Origin: Clostridia bacterium | GTDB lineage: Bacteria > Bacillota > Clostridia > Oscillospirales > CAG-272 | Length of the DNA: 39,959 bases | Reading direction: 5' to 3' | Assembly (NCBI GenBank): GCA_017505745.1 | Contig: JAFVOP010000063.1 | Coordinates: 1 to 39,959, forward strand | Part shown: one piece after another, positions 17,297-25,536 of the stretch | How the letters are laid out: the number at the start of each line of letters is the position of its first letter | Position numbering within the stretch: position 1 is the first letter of the stretch | Program-made: the position numbers and the translations under genes | The notes under the pieces: generated by a model | What the model saw: the letters and a program-made list of their open reading frames with translations, nothing else | Told to the model about the DNA's origin: nothing | Databases searched by the model: none

Positions 17297-18232
17297 ATGA
17301 AGGAACGAGTTTTTCAGCATAAGATCCTCAGTGTGCTATTGGCGTTGCTCGTCTGCGCACTTTGGGGATCGCTGTATCCCTTTATCAAGATCGGATACCA
17401 AGCCTTTTCCATCAATGCGAAGGATATTCCGTCCATCATGCTGTTTGCGGGGCTTCGGTTTGCCGTATGCGGCGGAATTCTAGTTGGGATTCTGGCGTGC
17501 AAGGAAAAGCGGCGCTTCTTGCCAAGCAGGACGCAATGGGTGCCGATCTTGCTTGTGGGCCTTTTTACCATCGTATTGCACTACGGCTTGACCTATGTGG
17601 CGCTGGCTTTGGGCGAGGGCTCCAAAAGCGCGATCATCAAGCAGGTGGGATTTCTGTTTTTGAGCTGTTTTTCCTTCCTGTTCATCAAAGAAGAGCGCTT
17701 TTCGGTTGCAAAGATGCTTGCCGGAGTCCTTGGCTTTTTGGGGATCGTGATCACCGCGATCGACGGCAGCCGCGTGGTCTTTGCCGTGGGAGACGTTCTG
17801 CTGCTGCTTTCGTCCCTGTGCACTGTTTGCAGCACGGTGATCTCCAAGCGCTCGTTTTCCCGCATCGATCCCGTTCGCCTGGTGGCTTTTTCGCAATTAC
17901 TTGGCGGTCTATGTCTGCTGATCTGCGGCATTTGCATGGGCGGGCGCATCGGAAGCATCAACGCAAAAGCGGTTTTGGTGTTTGTTTACATCTGCGCGGC
18001 CTCGATCGCGGCATACGTGCTCTGGAATCTGCTGCTCAAGCATAATTCGCTGGCCAAGCTTTCGATCATCAAGTTCTCCGAGCCCCTGTTTGCCGTTCTG
18101 TTCTCGGGGCTTTGGCTGCATGAAAACATCTGGAAGCTGACCTACCTGTTCGCGCTTCTTACCGTTCTGGCGGCGATCCTGCTCTGCAATCTTTCTCCGG
18201 CATCCTTCAGAAGAAAGAAAAAAATTACCTGA
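17297..18232 (+). CDS. EamA/DMT-family transporter
   Basis: 311 residues with about ten hydrophobic helices arranged as two similar halves, the EamA (drug/metabolite transporter) design. ALWGSLYPFIKIG near residues 20-32 and the second-half LSSLCTVCSTVISKRSF match the family. The C-terminus RRKKKIT is cytoplasmic and basic. It follows the orphan activase with an AAAGGAG and is probably co-transcribed with it. The substrate is unknown; the context of sugar-metabolism genes suggests a small sugar, acid or product exporter. There are no other obvious membrane carriers in the catabolic island. Confidence 0.85.
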   Translation: MKERVFQHKILSVLLALLVCALWGSLYPFIKIGYQAFSINAKDIPSIMLFAGLRFAVCGGILVGILACKEKRRFLPSRTQWVPILLVGLFTIVLHYGLTYVALALGEGSKSAIIKQVGFLFLSCFSFLFIKEERFSVAKMLAGVLGFLGIVITAIDGSRVVFAVGDVLLLLSSLCTVCSTVISKRSFSRIDPVRLVAFSQLLGGLCLLICGICMGGRIGSINAKAVLVFVYICAASIAAYVLWNLLLKHNSLAKLSIIKFSEPLFAVLFSGLWLHENIWKLTYLFALLTVLAAILLCNLSPASFRRKKKIT

Positions 18233-18251
18233 ATTCAAAGACGAAAAAGGC

Positions 18252-18280
18252 TTTACTTTTTTGGAAAAGTGTTGTATAAT
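18252..18280 (+). promoter_or_regulatory. Promoter of the first Gfo/Idh gene
   Basis: TTTACT (18252-18257), a 17-bp spacer and a perfect TATAAT (18275-18280), 70 bp before the ATG. Confidence 0.7.
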
Positions 18281-18282
18281 GT

Positions 18283-18309
18283 GACCGAGGACGGATCCCG
18301 TTCTCGGTC
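18283..18309 (+). promoter_or_regulatory. 12-bp hairpin at the start of the mRNA leader
   Basis: A stem of 12 bp (18283-18294 with 18298-18309, one G-T) and a three-base loop begins three bases after the -10 box, followed by ATTTTGG. It may terminate readthrough from the transporter gene upstream, stabilise the 5' end, or act in regulation. The T-tract is weak. Confidence 0.5.
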
Positions 18310-18350
18310 ATTTTGGCGTATATGAAAAATATCGAAACGAGGACAGAAAC

Positions 18351-19421
18351 ATGAGTACCCAAAAAGTGATTGCCGTGGTGGGCTGCGGACGGATCGCCAA
18401 GGCGGCACATTTCCCCGCGTTTGCCAATATCGAGAATCTGCGCGTAAAATACGCGTGCGATCTCATCCTGGAAAAGGCCGAGGCCATGAAGGAAAAATAT
18501 CCCGATCTGGTAGAGCAAACGGTTACGGATTATCAGATCGCGCTGGCCGACCCCGAGGTGGAGGCAGTGTACGTGCTGACTCCCAATTACGCGCACTATA
18601 CGGTGACCATGGACGCGCTCCGCGCCGGCAAGCACGTGTTCTGTGAAAAGCCGATCACCGTCAACTACGCGCTCTCCTGTGAGATGGCGGAGGAGGCGAA
18701 CCGACAGGGCAAAATGCTCAACATCGGTGTTTGCAACCGCTATCACAAATCGGTGGAGATGCTGGAGGAGATGAACCGCGAGGGAAAATTCGGCAAGCTC
18801 TATCATGTGTATTGCTCCTTCCGCGCGTTTCGTTCCATTCCGGGTCTGGGCGGAGCCTTTACCACCAAATCGCAGTCGGGCGGCGGTGTGTTGATCGACT
18901 GGGGCGTGCATTATCTCGATCTGATCTTGTACGTGCTTGGCGGCGTCAAGCTGCAAACCCTCACCTGCGACGCCTATTGCGAGATGGCAAAGGATATGAA
19001 GTCGTACAAATATAAAAGCATGTGGGCAGAGGATACCGCAGACGTGGAGAACGGCACCAACGACGTGGACGATCTGGTGTCCGGATATATCCGCACCGAC
19101 AAGGCCAGCATTTCCTTCAACGGCGCGTGGGCGCAGAATATCAATAAAAAGGATACCTTTATCGACTTTATGGGTGACAAGGGCGGCGCACGGCTGACCT
19201 ATTGCGGAAAGTTTGAGTTTTACAACGGCGAAACGCTGGAAACGGTGGCGCCCGAATACGACATTCCCGATATGTATCTGCGCGAGGACTCCGCGTTCCT
19301 CGAGTCGATCGAGAGCGGCGTGAAGAACCGCAACCACATCGAAAACATTCTGGAAAGCGCCAAGCTGTTGGATTGTCTCTACCGTTCGGCGGAACAGAGA
19401 AAAGAAGTTTGTTTGAAATAA
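18351..19421 (+). CDS. Gfo/Idh/MocA-family NAD(P)-dependent oxidoreductase
   Basis: 356 residues. The Rossmann nucleotide-binding loop is VVGCGRIAKAAHFP at the N-terminus. The conserved EKP motif of the family (CEKPI, residues 99-101) carries the catalytic Lys. The C-terminal alpha/beta domain includes GGGVLIDWGVHYLDL, where the His is a usual substrate ligand. Enzymes of this family oxidise or reduce hydroxyls of sugars, inositols and sugar acids. A TIM-barrel isomerase gene follows after 24 bp, the standard pairing in inositol and unusual-sugar catabolism. Substrate unknown. A second, only distantly similar family member lies at 29.95 kb. Confidence 0.92.
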   Translation: MSTQKVIAVVGCGRIAKAAHFPAFANIENLRVKYACDLILEKAEAMKEKYPDLVEQTVTDYQIALADPEVEAVYVLTPNYAHYTVTMDALRAGKHVFCEKPITVNYALSCEMAEEANRQGKMLNIGVCNRYHKSVEMLEEMNREGKFGKLYHVYCSFRAFRSIPGLGGAFTTKSQSGGGVLIDWGVHYLDLILYVLGGVKLQTLTCDAYCEMAKDMKSYKYKSMWAEDTADVENGTNDVDDLVSGYIRTDKASISFNGAWAQNINKKDTFIDFMGDKGGARLTYCGKFEFYNGETLETVAPEYDIPDMYLREDSAFLESIESGVKNRNHIENILESAKLLDCLYRSAEQRKEVCLK

Positions 19422-19445
19422 GGAACCCGAAAGGAGAACGAATCT

Positions 19446-20288
19446 ATGAAACTGGGTGTTATTACCGATTGCTTTAAAATTCCGTTGGAGGACAGTCTCC
19501 GGCTTGCCGCCGAGCTGGGCTTTCACGGTGTACAGATCTATGCAACCAAGGGTGCCTTCAGCCCCGATTCCCTTACCCCTGCGCGCAAGGCCGAGATCAA
19601 GGCGTTGCTTGCGGAGAAGAAGCTGGAGATCAGTGCCCTGTGCGGAGACATGGGCGGCCACGGCTTCCAGCGCGCCGAGGACAACCCCGCGCGCGTGGAA
19701 AAAACCAAGCGCATCATCGACCTGGCGGTGGAATTTGGCGCAAAGGTGGTCACCACGCATATCGGCGTAATCCCTGCGGACAAGGCCGATCCGCAATACC
19801 GCGTGCTGCTGGATGCCATGACCGAATGCGGCGCGTACGCCGCGTCCAAGGGCGTGACGATGGCGATCGAGACCGGTCCCGAGACCGCTCCCGTTCTGCT
19901 GGCGTTCGTCAAGGACATTCCGTGCGGCGTTGGCGTCAACCTCGATCCCGCCAATTTTGTGATGGTCACGGGGCAGGATCCCGTGGAGGCGGTAGAGCTT
20001 TTGGGCAACTATATCGTGCATACCCACGCGAAGGACGGCGTGATGCTGAAAAAGGTGGATCCCAGAGCGATTTACGACAAATCGTTCGTAGCAGGGGAGA
20101 ACCCGGTCCATTCTGCCGATTGCTTCCGCGAGGTGCCGCTGGGCGAGGGAAGCGTTGATTTTGACGCTTACATTGCTGCGCTCCGTCGGGTGGGCTTTGA
20201 CGGATACCTGACCATCGAGCGCGAGACCGGCGCCGATCCCATTGGAGATATCACCCGCGCACGCGATACGCTTCGCGCATACCTATAA
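19446..20288 (+). CDS. Sugar phosphate isomerase/epimerase, TIM barrel (IolE-like family)
   Basis: 280 residues. MKLGVITDCF, then GFHGVQIY and ALCGDMGGHGF, fit the xylose-isomerase-like TIM barrel fold. Likely metal ligands are a Glu in MAIETGP, Asp in NLDPAN, His in HTHAKDG and a Glu in LTIERE. Such proteins isomerise, epimerise or dehydrate keto-sugars or inosose. It is co-transcribed with the preceding dehydrogenase and the pair ends at a clear terminator, so these two genes form a small operon. Substrate cannot be stated. Confidence 0.9.
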   Translation: MKLGVITDCFKIPLEDSLRLAAELGFHGVQIYATKGAFSPDSLTPARKAEIKALLAEKKLEISALCGDMGGHGFQRAEDNPARVEKTKRIIDLAVEFGAKVVTTHIGVIPADKADPQYRVLLDAMTECGAYAASKGVTMAIETGPETAPVLLAFVKDIPCGVGVNLDPANFVMVTGQDPVEAVELLGNYIVHTHAKDGVMLKKVDPRAIYDKSFVAGENPVHSADCFREVPLGEGSVDFDAYIAALRRVGFDGYLTIERETGADPIGDITRARDTLRAYL

Positions 20289-20300
20289 CGAAACATCGGC

Positions 20301-20330
20301 AAAACGCCACTGCATTGACAGCGGCGTTTT
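20301..20330 (+). terminator. Intrinsic terminator of the Gfo/Idh-isomerase operon
   Basis: A 12-bp stem with one mismatch (20301-20312 with 20319-20330), six-base loop, followed by CTTTTTCTTCTTTTTTTC. Confidence 0.9.
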
Positions 20331-20357
20331 CTTTTTCTTCTTTTTTTCAAAAACCTA

Positions 20358-20386
20358 TTGCGTTTCTCTTTTTTATGTGATATACT
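20358..20386 (+). promoter_or_regulatory. Promoter of the deoC gene
   Basis: TTGCGT (20358-20363), a 17-bp spacer and TATACT (20381-20386), 42 bp before the start codon. Confidence 0.7.
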
Positions 20387-20428
20387 TGTTACAGCGTTAT
20401 AAATATATTCATAAGAGAGGAAATGACC

Positions 20429-21091
20429 ATGGAAAATTTTGCGAACTATTTTGATCACACGGTGCTTGCCGCCGCAACCACGCCGGAAGAACTGAAACGG
20501 GTTTGTGACGAGGCGATCAAGCACGGCTTTTGTTCGGTAGCGGTCAACACGGGCATGGTTGCCCTGTGTGCCGAATATCTGAAAGGAAGCGGCGTGAAGG
20601 TCGATGCAGCGGTTGGGTTCCCGTTGGGAATCACCACGGTTGCCTGTAAGCTGTTTGAAGCCGAGGACGCGATCCGAAACGGCGCGGGTGAGGTGGACTA
20701 TGTGGTCAACGTCGGAAAGGTGAAATGCGGAGACCTTGCTTATATCAAAGATGAAATGGAGCAGATCGTTGCGCTGTGCAAGCGGTACGGTGTCCTTTCC
20801 AAGGTCATTTTTGAAAATTGCTACCTCACCGACGACGAAAAGATCGCGCTTTGCCGCATTGCATCCGAGGTAAAACCCGATTTTATCAAGACCTCTACGG
20901 GCTTTGGCAAAGGCGGTGCCACGGTGGAGGACGTGCGCTTGATGCGTCAACACGTTTCGTCGGACGTCAAGGTCAAGGCGGCGGGCGGGGTGAAAACGCT
21001 GGATACCTGCCTTGCCATGATCGAGGCGGGTGCGGAACGCATCGGATGCAGTGCCAGCATTTCCATTTTGAACGACTATCAAAACCGATAA
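20429..21091 (+). CDS. deoC: Deoxyribose-phosphate aldolase family protein
   Basis: 220 residues from the ATG at 20429, which is eight bases after AGAGAGG; an ATG two codons earlier is too close to that site. Class I aldolase features are present: Asp90 in GEVDYVVN, the Schiff-base Lys154 in FIKTSTGF, and Lys183 in VKAAGGV. DeoC cleaves 2-deoxyribose 5-phosphate to acetaldehyde and glyceraldehyde 3-phosphate. In this cluster, next to an alcohol dehydrogenase and a sugar kinase rather than nucleoside genes, it may act on another deoxy-sugar phosphate. The alcohol dehydrogenase gene follows after 23 bp. Confidence 0.93.
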   Translation: MENFANYFDHTVLAAATTPEELKRVCDEAIKHGFCSVAVNTGMVALCAEYLKGSGVKVDAAVGFPLGITTVACKLFEAEDAIRNGAGEVDYVVNVGKVKCGDLAYIKDEMEQIVALCKRYGVLSKVIFENCYLTDDEKIALCRIASEVKPDFIKTSTGFGKGGATVEDVRLMRQHVSSDVKVKAAGGVKTLDTCLAMIEAGAERIGCSASISILNDYQNR

Positions 21092-21114
21092 AAATAACAG
21101 GAGGATTTGAACCT

Positions 21115-22143
21115 ATGAAAAGCTACGTTGTTTATGCAGATCAGACTTGTAAGATCGTGGACGATATGCCGATGCCCACCTATGGGGACTACGACGCGTT
21201 GGTGAAGATCGAAAGCTGCGGCGTTTGCGCGGGAACCGACACCAAGATCATCCACGGCAAATTTAAGGGCGTGGACCAATATCCCGTTGTGCTGGGGCAC
21301 GAGGGCGTGGGACGCGTGGTGAAAAAGGGCGCAAAGGTCACCAATTTTGAGATCGGGGATCTGGTGCTCATGCCGTACTGGTCGGATGTTCCCGAGGGGT
21401 ATTCCAGCGCATGGGGAACCTATTCCGAATACAACATCGTGACCGACGCGCACGCCATGGAAAAGGACGGACTTAAGCCCGATGCGTTCGCGTACGGTCA
21501 ATGCAAGCTGCCTGCCGATTTCGATCCCGTTTCGTCGGCAATGATCATTACCTTCCGCGAGGTGCTCAGCACCATGAAGCGGTTTGGCTTTGAGACGGGC
21601 AAGAGCCTCGCCATTCTGGGACTCGGTCCCGTTGGACTCAGCTTTGTGAAATTTGCAAAGCTGATGGGTATGGGCCCTGTGATTGCCATGGATATTCAGG
21701 ACGAAAAGCTGGAGCTTGCCAAGAAGAACGGCGCGGACTTTGTGCTCAACACCAAAAACGGCAATATGGTAGAAGAGATCCGCAAGATCTGCCCCGAGGG
21801 CATTGATTTTGCGCTGGACGCCGTGGGCTATAATCCCTTTATCAATCAGGCGCTTGAGGTGATCAAGCCCGACGCAAAGGTTTGCGTGTACGGAATCTCC
21901 GAGAATACGGCAACGAACGTGGATTGGAGCAAATGCCCGTATAACTGGACGCTTCATTTCCATCAGTTCCCCCTCAAGGAGGCGGAGGCAGAGGCGCATG
22001 CACAGATCGTGGAGTGGATCCGCACGGGGGTGCTTGACTGCAATGACTACATTTCCCACGTCTTTGATTTTGACGACATCGAACAGGCGTTTGACGTGAT
22101 CCGCCGCCGCGAGCCTGCCATGAAAATGGTCATCCGCTTCTGA
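21115..22143 (+). CDS. Zinc-dependent medium-chain alcohol/polyol dehydrogenase
   Basis: 342 residues from the ATG at 21115, preceded by AGGAGG. ESCGVCAGTD gives catalytic zinc ligand Cys35, and GHEGVG gives His62 and Glu63. The usual four-Cys structural zinc loop is missing, since residues 80-105 contain none. The NAD(P)-binding GLGPVG motif begins the Rossmann domain near residue 165. It would oxidise a polyol or alcohol or reduce an aldehyde. A plausible task is reduction of the acetaldehyde-type product of the aldolase, or oxidation of a polyol substrate before phosphorylation. It lies 17 bp before the kinase, so they are probably co-transcribed. Confidence 0.9.
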   Translation: MKSYVVYADQTCKIVDDMPMPTYGDYDALVKIESCGVCAGTDTKIIHGKFKGVDQYPVVLGHEGVGRVVKKGAKVTNFEIGDLVLMPYWSDVPEGYSSAWGTYSEYNIVTDAHAMEKDGLKPDAFAYGQCKLPADFDPVSSAMIITFREVLSTMKRFGFETGKSLAILGLGPVGLSFVKFAKLMGMGPVIAMDIQDEKLELAKKNGADFVLNTKNGNMVEEIRKICPEGIDFALDAVGYNPFINQALEVIKPDAKVCVYGISENTATNVDWSKCPYNWTLHFHQFPLKEAEAEAHAQIVEWIRTGVLDCNDYISHVFDFDDIEQAFDVIRRREPAMKMVIRF

Positions 22144-22160
22144 GCAACGGAGGAGAGAGG

Positions 22161-23681
22161 ATGGCAAGCTATTTATTGGCGCACGATCTCGGAACGTCGG
22201 GGAACAAGGCAACGCTGTACAGCACCGACGGCGCGTTGATCAAAAGCGTGACCTATTCCTACGGCCTGCACGTGGAAAACGGGATTTGCGCCGAGCAGGA
22301 TCCGCTGGATTGGTGGCGCGCTGTTTGTGAGTCGACCAAGGCGCTGACCGCAGAGGTGGAGGCTTCCAAAATCGCGGCGGTGTCGTTCAGCGGACAGATG
22401 ATGGGGTGCGTATGCGTGGATCGGGACGGCAACCCTTTGCGTCCCGCAATGATCTGGGCGGATATGCGCTCCACCGAACAGGAGCGGCAGATCCGAGAAA
22501 GGATTGAACAACCGGAATTTTATCGGATCACGGGTCACCGCATCAGCAGCTCTTACAGCGCGACCAAGCTGATGTGGGTGCGGGATCATGAGCCCGACGT
22601 TTACCGCAAGACCGCAAAAATGCTCAACGCCAAGGATTTTATCATTTTGAAGCTGACGGGGAAGATGGTGACCGAGCCGTCGGATGCTTCTTCCACCTGT
22701 CTGCTGGATCTCAATACGCAAGCATGGTCGGATGAAATCATTGAGATTTGTGGATTGTCCAAAGAAAAGCTCCCCGATATTTTGCGTTCGGTCGATATTG
22801 CCGGAACCGTCACGCCCGAAGCGGCAACGGCATGCGGCCTGCTCGCGGGAACCCCCGTGGTCTGCGGCGGCGGTGACGGCGTTTGCGCGGCGGTGGGAAC
22901 AGGGGCCGTGAAGGAGGGACGGGCAAACTGCTGCCTCGGCACCTCCTCCTGGATATCCTATGCCTCAAAGCTTCCCGTATATGACGAAAACCTGACGACC
23001 TTCAACTTTGCACACATCGTTCCCGGCTATGTGATGCCCTGCGGCACCATGCAGTGCGGCGGAGGATCGCTCAGCTGGGCGGTGGATCAGCTTTGCAAAT
23101 TCGACCGCGTGCTGACGCGCGAAGAGAAGGGCGACCTTTACACAAGTGTTTGCAAATCGGTGGAGGAATCGCCTGTTGGCGCGAAAGGCCTGCTGTTTTT
23201 GCCCTACCTGATCGGGGAGAGAAGTCCGCGGTGGAATGAAAAGGCAAAAGGCTCGTTTGTGGGCCTGACCCTGGAACATACCACGGGGGATATGCTCCGC
23301 GCGGTGATGGAGGGTGTGGCGATGAATCTGCATCTGATTCTGAACGCCTTCCAAAAGCAGGGAGCGAGCATCGAACGCCTGACCTTGATCGGCGGCGGTG
23401 CGAGAAACGCGGTTTGGAGACAGATCCTTGCCGACGTACTGGGGGTGACGGTTGAAACGCCAAACCAGCTTGAGGAGGCTACCTCCATGGGCGCGGCGAT
23501 CACCGCCGGTGTGGGAGTTGGCGCGTTTGCGGATTTTGACGTGATCGGAAAGTTTCTGAAAACCGAAAATACCTATACGCCCGATCCAATTACCGCACCT
23601 ATTTACAAAAAAACCGAAAAAGCGTTTGATCAGTGCTATTTTGCACTTGAAAAAACCTTTGAACTGTTGTACAATATGTAA
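22161..23681 (+). CDS. FGGY-family carbohydrate kinase, xylulokinase-like
   Basis: 506 residues, normal length. AHDLGTSGNKATLY is the first phosphate-binding motif, FSGQMMG the substrate-binding region, and CGGGDGVCAAVGTG the motif with the catalytic base Asp239. LIGGGARNAVWRQILADVLG and TSMGAAITAG complete the second ATPase domain. Closest in style to xylulokinases, it would phosphorylate a ketose or polyol with ATP. Together with the dehydrogenase and DeoC aldolase upstream it forms a coherent oxidise-phosphorylate-cleave route. The true sugar is unknown. A promoter for the next gene appears to lie in its last 40 bases. Confidence 0.9.
   Translation: MASYLLAHDLGTSGNKATLYSTDGALIKSVTYSYGLHVENGICAEQDPLDWWRAVCESTKALTAEVEASKIAAVSFSGQMMGCVCVDRDGNPLRPAMIWADMRSTEQERQIRERIEQPEFYRITGHRISSSYSATKLMWVRDHEPDVYRKTAKMLNAKDFIILKLTGKMVTEPSDASSTCLLDLNTQAWSDEIIEICGLSKEKLPDILRSVDIAGTVTPEAATACGLLAGTPVVCGGGDGVCAAVGTGAVKEGRANCCLGTSSWISYASKLPVYDENLTTFNFAHIVPGYVMPCGTMQCGGGSLSWAVDQLCKFDRVLTREEKGDLYTSVCKSVEESPVGAKGLLFLPYLIGERSPRWNEKAKGSFVGLTLEHTTGDMLRAVMEGVAMNLHLILNAFQKQGASIERLTLIGGGARNAVWRQILADVLGVTVETPNQLEEATSMGAAITAGVGVGAFADFDVIGKFLKTENTYTPDPITAPIYKKTEKAFDQCYFALEKTFELLYNM
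23647..23675 (+). promoter_or_regulatory. Probable promoter of the IclR gene, inside the kinase 3' end
   Basis: TTGAAA (23647-23652), a 17-bp spacer and TACAAT (23670-23675), within the last codons of the kinase gene and 39 bp before the IclR start. Confidence 0.55.
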
Positions 23682-23714
23682 AGAACGATTTTTATTACAA
23701 AGGACGGTATTCCC

Positions 23715-24479
23715 ATGTCAAATCTTGCCCCCGCAGTTGGTTGTTGCGTCAAAGTGATCGAGCTGCTTTCCGCGCAGTCCGGTCCCATAGGCATCTCCGA
23801 GATCAGCCGACAAACCGGCATCAACAAAAATATGATCTCGCGGATTCTGCACACTCTTGAGGAGGAGCATTGGGTGCGCTGCGACGAAAAGGCGTGTTAC
23901 AGCCTCACGCTCGTCCCCTTTCAGCTCACCTCCCGGGTGGTGCAGAGAGATTCGCTCGTGAACGTGGGGACCTCCTGTTTGCAACGCTTTTGGAAGGAAT
24001 TTGGGGAGAGCACGTATCTTGGCGTGTTGCACAATGACGAGGTACTGTACCTTGCCCATTTCGATTCTACCCAACCGGTTCGCGTGGCGGGCGTGGTGGG
24101 CGGAAGCTATCCGCTCTATTGCTCGTCTCCCGGAAAGGTCCTTCTGGCTTACAGTGAGCCGTCCTATATCGAGGAGTATCTTGCAAGCACGGTGCGCAAG
24201 GCCTATACGCGCAACACGCTCACCGACGCCGAGGCTCTCCGGGCGGAGCTTGCAAGGATCCGTGAAAACGGATATGCCTTGGATAACGAGGAGTTCGGAT
24301 ACGGCATCGTGTGCATGTCCGCGCCGATCTTTGATTACGATCGGAAGGTGATCGGCGTGATCGGCTGCTCGGTCTCCACCGTCTATTGCGGAGCCGACGA
24401 AATTTATGACCGACTTGGCGCGCGCCTGTTGGAAACGGCGGCGCAAATTTCCCGCTGTATGGGATGCATTCTCCCGTAA
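23715..24479 (+). CDS. IclR-family transcriptional regulator
   Basis: 254 residues. An N-terminal winged helix-turn-helix (IGISEISRQTGINKNMISRILHTL within about 25-55) binds DNA. The effector domain contains YPLYCSSPGKVLLAYS and DNEEFGYGIVCMSAPIFDYDRKVIGVIG, the IclR ligand-binding signature. Regulators of this family usually respond to sugar acids, aldonates or aromatic acids and control adjacent catabolic genes. It sits between the kinase and lactonase genes, so it is the likely local regulator of this island. The direction of control is not visible. Confidence 0.94.
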   Translation: MSNLAPAVGCCVKVIELLSAQSGPIGISEISRQTGINKNMISRILHTLEEEHWVRCDEKACYSLTLVPFQLTSRVVQRDSLVNVGTSCLQRFWKEFGESTYLGVLHNDEVLYLAHFDSTQPVRVAGVVGGSYPLYCSSPGKVLLAYSEPSYIEEYLASTVRKAYTRNTLTDAEALRAELARIRENGYALDNEEFGYGIVCMSAPIFDYDRKVIGVIGCSVSTVYCGADEIYDRLGARLLETAAQISRCMGCILP

Positions 24480-24516
24480 CGGCGATCCAATCTGACAGAA
24501 AAGGAGCATTTGAAAG

Positions 24517-25503
24517 ATGCTTTCATCCAAATTATTTGCAATATTGCCCGATGATATCAGCACCCCCGACGGCATGACGGTTGATAGCGAAGGAAATCTG
24601 ATCCTCGCCTGCCCCAACTATGCCGACCAAACCATGCCGGGGTGCATTCTGAAAATTGATCAAAACAAAAACATCACGAAGTGGTTCAACGTCCCCGTGC
24701 ACGAGGAAACGGGGCTGGCTTCTCCCATGGGGATCGCCTTCGGTCCCGACGGCGATCTGTATATCTGCGACAACCAGGGATGGCCCGGACGCCCCGAGCT
24801 GATCCGCAAGGGCAGGATTTTGCGCCTGCGCATAGAGGGGGATCGGGTGGTAAAGACCACCGTGGTGGCCAAAAACATGGAGCATCCCAACGGAATCCGC
24901 ATCCGCAACGGCTACATCTACGTCACGCAAAGCTCGCTGGAGCTGGTAAAGCATCCCTCGGGGAAGCTGGTGAGCTGTGTGTACCGGTTCCGCCTGGATG
25001 ACGAAAACGTGGAGATCACCAACACGTTGGAGGATAAAAATATTCTCACTACCTTCGTCACCTACAATCCCGAGGATCAGTACGGCGTGGACGGCATTGA
25101 ATTCGACCGCGAGGGCAATCTGCTCGTTGGAAACTTCGGGGACGGCGCGGTGTATAAGGTCACCATGGATGCCGACGGCAACGTGACGTCCAATGAGATC
25201 TGGGCGCAAAATCCCGACGAGCTGATCAGCACCGACGGAATGGTCATGGACGCGGACGGAAATCTGTACATTGCCGATTTCTGCGCCAATGCCATCGTAA
25301 AGGTCTCTCCCGACGGAAAAACGGTGCAAAGGATCGCGCAAAGCCCCGACAGCGACGGACTGGGCGGGGAATTGGATCAACCCGGGGAGCCGATCCTCTG
25401 GAACGGCAAGCTGGTGGTGTCCTGCTTTGATACCGTCACCAACGATATCGTGGTCAACACCGCGCACGAGCAACCCGCAACACTGGCGGAAATCGAACTG
25501 TAA
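24517..25503 (+). CDS. SMP-30/gluconolactonase-like beta-propeller hydrolase
   Basis: 328 residues. Six-bladed propeller pattern: repeated D-G-(M/I)-x-x-D-x-(E/D)-G-N-L strings (PDGMTVDSEGNL, VDGIEFDREGNL, TDGMVMDADGNL) and PNGIRIRNGYIYVTQ, as in SMP-30/LRE lactonases, which use a calcium or zinc ion in the central channel. It probably opens a sugar lactone produced by one of the dehydrogenases nearby to the free acid. No signal peptide, so it is cytoplasmic. It starts 37 bp after the regulator with AAAAGGAG. Confidence 0.88.
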   Translation: MLSSKLFAILPDDISTPDGMTVDSEGNLILACPNYADQTMPGCILKIDQNKNITKWFNVPVHEETGLASPMGIAFGPDGDLYICDNQGWPGRPELIRKGRILRLRIEGDRVVKTTVVAKNMEHPNGIRIRNGYIYVTQSSLELVKHPSGKLVSCVYRFRLDDENVEITNTLEDKNILTTFVTYNPEDQYGVDGIEFDREGNLLVGNFGDGAVYKVTMDADGNVTSNEIWAQNPDELISTDGMVMDADGNLYIADFCANAIVKVSPDGKTVQRIAQSPDSDGLGGELDQPGEPILWNGKLVVSCFDTVTNDIVVNTAHEQPATLAEIEL

Positions 25504-25536
25504 GCCGCATGTCAAACGGCAGGGAAGGAGTTTTTC

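Noticed and set aside
18225..20111. Minus-strand open frame of more than 600 codons opposite the dehydrogenase and isomerase
   Set aside because: Antisense shadow without a ribosome-binding site, spanning two clear plus-strand genes.
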